DNA of 64,000 bases from Bdellovibrionales bacterium. GTDB lineage: Bacteria > Bdellovibrionota > Bacteriovoracia > Bacteriovoracales > Bacteriovoracaceae. The position numbers and the translations under genes are program-made. How positions within the stretch are numbered: position 1 is the stretch's first letter; each line of letters begins with the position of its first letter. Of the stretch, positions 61,844 through 64,000 are shown one piece after another. Location: assembly GCA_018646675.1 (NCBI GenBank), contig JABGUH010000009.1, forward strand, positions 39,021-103,020, written 5' to 3'. A model generated the notes under the pieces. It was given only the letters and a program-made list of their open reading frames with translations, ran no database searches and was not told the origin of the DNA.

Positions 61844-64000
61844 ATGGCTCATCTAGGCCGGTTACCAGCTGCTCTGATTGTATTACTGGTATTTTTACTG
61901 ATTGGCTGTGTACCACCGGCCCCATCTCCCAAAGGGGGGGGGGAGAGCGGTGATAAACTGCAAAACTCAACTCCTGAGCGGTCTCAAAAATCAGAGAAGA
62001 AAAATGATGGAAAGAGTATCGGAGGTAGTGTCTCCTATTTGTTGGATCTGGTTATTCCTGCTGCCCATGCAACTGTTAGAGAGTGTTTGAGTAGATGTCA
62101 AGAAGAGCGCAACTGTATCAAACTCTATCTAGCCAATAATCAGAATACGGCATATGACTCTCTCATTTGCGAAAGTGATATTGATGCTAGTGGCAACTAT
62201 CTATTTCAATTTTCAACTCCTCCGCTTTTAATTGCTCACCAACTGGTGAGATTGCGAGCGACCAAAGGTGACGGTAGTATTCGAGAGATGACTACCTGGA
62301 TGGATGATGGCCGTCAAGGGACAGATCTACACCTCACTTCTGCTACGACCGATGATAGCGAGAATATCAGGCGTGTCTACATGGCTTACACAAATAGTCG
62401 TTATGCGCGTCAAGCATTAAAAAAGGCTTCAAAGAGCAGGGGGCGATCTAGTGTATTGAAGATGTTGCATAGAAGGACCAGCAGAGGATGTGGCACTTCG
62501 AAACATTTGGAGTTGGAGCATCGTAAACGCTACCTTGAGGCGGAGTCGGAAAAGTGGTGTCAGCAAGAGCTTCAAACAAGACGCTGTATCAATAGTCGTT
62601 GGGGGCAGTGGAGTGGTGAGTTCACTCAGCATAGCTGTGAGGTCGTAGATCCTAAAGCCAAAGTAGCGCAATCAATCAACATCGATAGCATCCCTGAGGA
62701 GAGAGCGGTCTCTATCACAGAAGAGGTGGCGGAGGTTGAGACCAATGTAGAGGAGGAGTTGGCTCAAAGCTTTGCTCAATTTATTTCTGGGTGTGATAAT
62801 GCAGCACTTATCTCTTGTGCTAACACCAAGGATGGAGCGGTAGCGCGCCTGAGTGCCGCCCGCAATATTGTCTGGGTTGGATCAAGGCCAGGTGATGAAA
62901 TATTTATTATGCCGCTAATTGGACGACTCTGTAATCGAACTGATATTAAAGTGAATTGCCATTTTATTTCGATTACGCGTGGGAATGATGGTGCCCATAG
63001 CTCTCATGCTGCTATGTATGGTGCCAGCGCATATCGTTATGGTTGCTCATCAGAACAAAATTATCGAGAGATGCCGGAGCAGGTTATTAATAGATGGGTT
63101 ATGCCGTCGGGAGACAGTCCCGCATACATGTTGAGGGCGCATCTGAATATGTTGAGGCCAGATATTGTGATTACTTTTGATCCAAGACATGGAACTGGAT
63201 GTAATGTTGAACGACAAGCGGCTGGAGAGATGGTATATGATGTTATCGATCGTGTTGGAATTAGTCCCACCAATCTATTTTTTCTAACTAGTGATTTAGT
63301 CGTAGATTACAATAGCAACCAGCAGCTAACATCTTTTGGGCTATCAGCGCTAGAGGCTGCCAGTAACGATGCTAGTGCAGTTGCCTTTGCGGCAGATAAT
63401 ACTCCCTTCGGTTTTGAAAATGCAGGAACTGGCTGGGACCATTTTTTAGCTTCACTGGGATCCTATCCTAACTACCTCGATAGTCAGATATCATCTGTGG
63501 CACACTCAACCCCAGCCGCAGGTCGCTATGTTATTCTACAGCGAGCTGATCAGTATGATCCAGATGATCAGCGCTACTTGGATCGCTGTGCTCCGCCTCC
63601 GCCCCTGACGGTGGATTTCAAAGAGAATAATATCGCGATTGAAAATGGTGTCACACTCTCCTTTGTTGTTGGAGATGTTGCTAGAAGTTACAAATTTGTA
63701 GTTACAGGAGGTGTCCCTCCATACAGTTGTCAAAAGACTTTCCAAGAATTGACCACGGATTGTGATGCAACTATTTTTGATGCGGCTACAGGAATTGGAG
63801 CTGGACACGATTATACTGCACCTCTTGAGCATCATGGGGAGAGAGTTGCCTACGTAATAGGTGATAGTAGTCACGCTATTTACGGCCCCAAGGTTGAACT
63901 TTCCTACTTGGTTAGTGCTACTCCTCCGGTAGTTGCAACAGCTCCTCCGATAGTTGAAACAGCTCCTCCGATAGTTGAAACAGCTCCTCCGATAGTTGAA
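61844..64000 (+). CDS. Lipoprotein with PIG-L-like deacetylase domain (3' end outside window)
   Basis: Open from the ATG at 61844 to the window end without a stop, at least 719 codons. The signal ends LLIGC (C22), so it is a lipoprotein. Residues ~340-520 resemble PIG-L/MshB deacetylases: VGSRPGDE stands where AHPDDE is usual, ITRGNDG is typical, and GCNVERQA replaces the GHPDHRA block. Two metal-binding histidines are thus changed. An N-terminal cysteine-rich region precedes the domain. The known 3' part ends in TAPPIVE repeats, probably a surface stalk. GGGGGA lies before the ATG, and a TATAAT is at 61785-61790. A ten-G tract follows the lipobox. Confidence 0.8.
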   Translation, partial: MAHLGRLPAALIVLLVFLLIGCVPPAPSPKGGGESGDKLQNSTPERSQKSEKKNDGKSIGGSVSYLLDLVIPAAHATVRECLSRCQEERNCIKLYLANNQNTAYDSLICESDIDASGNYLFQFSTPPLLIAHQLVRLRATKGDGSIREMTTWMDDGRQGTDLHLTSATTDDSENIRRVYMAYTNSRYARQALKKASKSRGRSSVLKMLHRRTSRGCGTSKHLELEHRKRYLEAESEKWCQQELQTRRCINSRWGQWSGEFTQHSCEVVDPKAKVAQSINIDSIPEERAVSITEEVAEVETNVEEELAQSFAQFISGCDNAALISCANTKDGAVARLSAARNIVWVGSRPGDEIFIMPLIGRLCNRTDIKVNCHFISITRGNDGAHSSHAAMYGASAYRYGCSSEQNYREMPEQVINRWVMPSGDSPAYMLRAHLNMLRPDIVITFDPRHGTGCNVERQAAGEMVYDVIDRVGISPTNLFFLTSDLVVDYNSNQQLTSFGLSALEAASNDASAVAFAADNTPFGFENAGTGWDHFLASLGSYPNYLDSQISSVAHSTPAAGRYVILQRADQYDPDDQRYLDRCAPPPPLTVDFKENNIAIENGVTLSFVVGDVARSYKFVVTGGVPPYSCQKTFQELTTDCDATIFDAATGIGAGHDYTAPLEHHGERVAYVIGDSSHAIYGPKVELSYLVSATPPVVATAPPIVETAPPIVETAPPIVE
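61934..61943 (+). repeat. Ten-G homopolymer in the lipoprotein N-terminus
   Basis: Ten consecutive G at codons ~31-34, just after the lipobox. Loss of one G would shift translation into a frame that stops at 62088-62090. Such tracts are classic slippage sites. Confidence 0.9.
63917..64000 (+). repeat. 21-bp in-frame tandem repeats at window end
   Basis: Three identical 21-bp units (63938-63958, 63959-63979, 63980-64000), preceded by a diverged unit at 63917-63937. Each encodes TAPPIVE. The array continues past the window, so its copy number is unknown. Confidence 0.92.

Noticed and set aside
61902..62090. 62-codon ORF crossing the G tract in another frame
   Set aside because: It is the out-of-frame product expected after a one-base slip, not an independent gene. 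The lipoprotein frame is open for more than 2 kb.

Overview
The window is about 64 kb of Gram-negative chromosome at moderate GC. It is dense with housekeeping and envelope genes and shows no phage, transposon, CRISPR array, rRNA or recognisable tRNA. Many products have Sec or lipoprotein signal peptides, there are several outer-membrane barrel candidates, and very large secreted proteins, serine proteases and stand-alone two-component parts are scattered through it. Candidate sigma54 and sigma28 promoters are also present. This mix best fits a Bdellovibrionota/Bacteriovoracia-type or other former deltaproteobacterial lineage. That placement is inference from gene content only.

Layout. 0-1.4 kb: sucD and ndk. 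1.4-2.4 kb: an orphan amino-acid binding protein. 2.7-6.2 kb: modABC with a plant-type ATP phosphofructokinase joined to it by overlapping start/stop codons. 6.2-9.8 kb: a degenerate MnmA paralogue, an exported M28 peptidase and a canonical mnmA. 9.8-11.2 kb: two unknowns, one a probable outer-membrane protein. 11.3-15.1 kb: serA, serC and a small coupled protein on the minus strand, with a DUF1015 gene diverging from them. 15.1-18.1 kb: an exported lipase-like hydrolase and a DEAD-box helicase. 18.4-24.7 kb: one gene for a 2103-residue exported helical protein, preceded by a 9-codon leader ORF. 24.9-28.3 kb: a coiled-coil membrane protein, a membrane histidine kinase, a secreted unknown and an exported App1-type phosphatase. 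28.6-32.1 kb: a subtilase lipoprotein and a small lipoprotein.

32.2-33.3 kb: a receiver-CheX protein next to a 68-residue protein that looks like a lone histidine-kinase phosphoacceptor helix pair. 33.4-36.2 kb: a barrel protein and cmoAB. 36.3-42.2 kb: acnB, galE, a cysteine desulfurase and thiI. 42.4-45 kb: a Prc-type protease and a basic unknown. 45-46 kb: divergent ArsR and MerR regulators that share a perfect 20-bp inverted repeat. 46.3-50.6 kb: a barrel protein and a 1053-residue lipoprotein behind a sigma54-like promoter. 50.6-52.7 kb: an exported HExxH protease, a Nif3-type small domain and an exported Hsp20. 52.7-55 kb: a soluble histidine kinase with a FIST sensor. 55.2-58.2 kb: a cupredoxin-like protein with a probable ATT start, a lone CpaF ATPase and a degenerate membrane kinase. 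58.3-61.7 kb: a barrel protein, a membrane protein, a HAD phosphatase and a HAMP-like protein. 61.8-64 kb: a lipoprotein with a PIG-L-like domain, running off the window end.

How the genes connect. Sulfur transfer to tRNA is well represented: cysteine desulfurase plus ThiI for 4-thiouridine, MnmA for 2-thiouridine, and CmoA/CmoB for wobble 5-oxyacetyluridine. Central carbon genes (sucD, acnB, pfk) are spread among envelope genes. Signalling is modular, with kinase, phosphoacceptor, phosphatase and sensor domains often on separate polypeptides.
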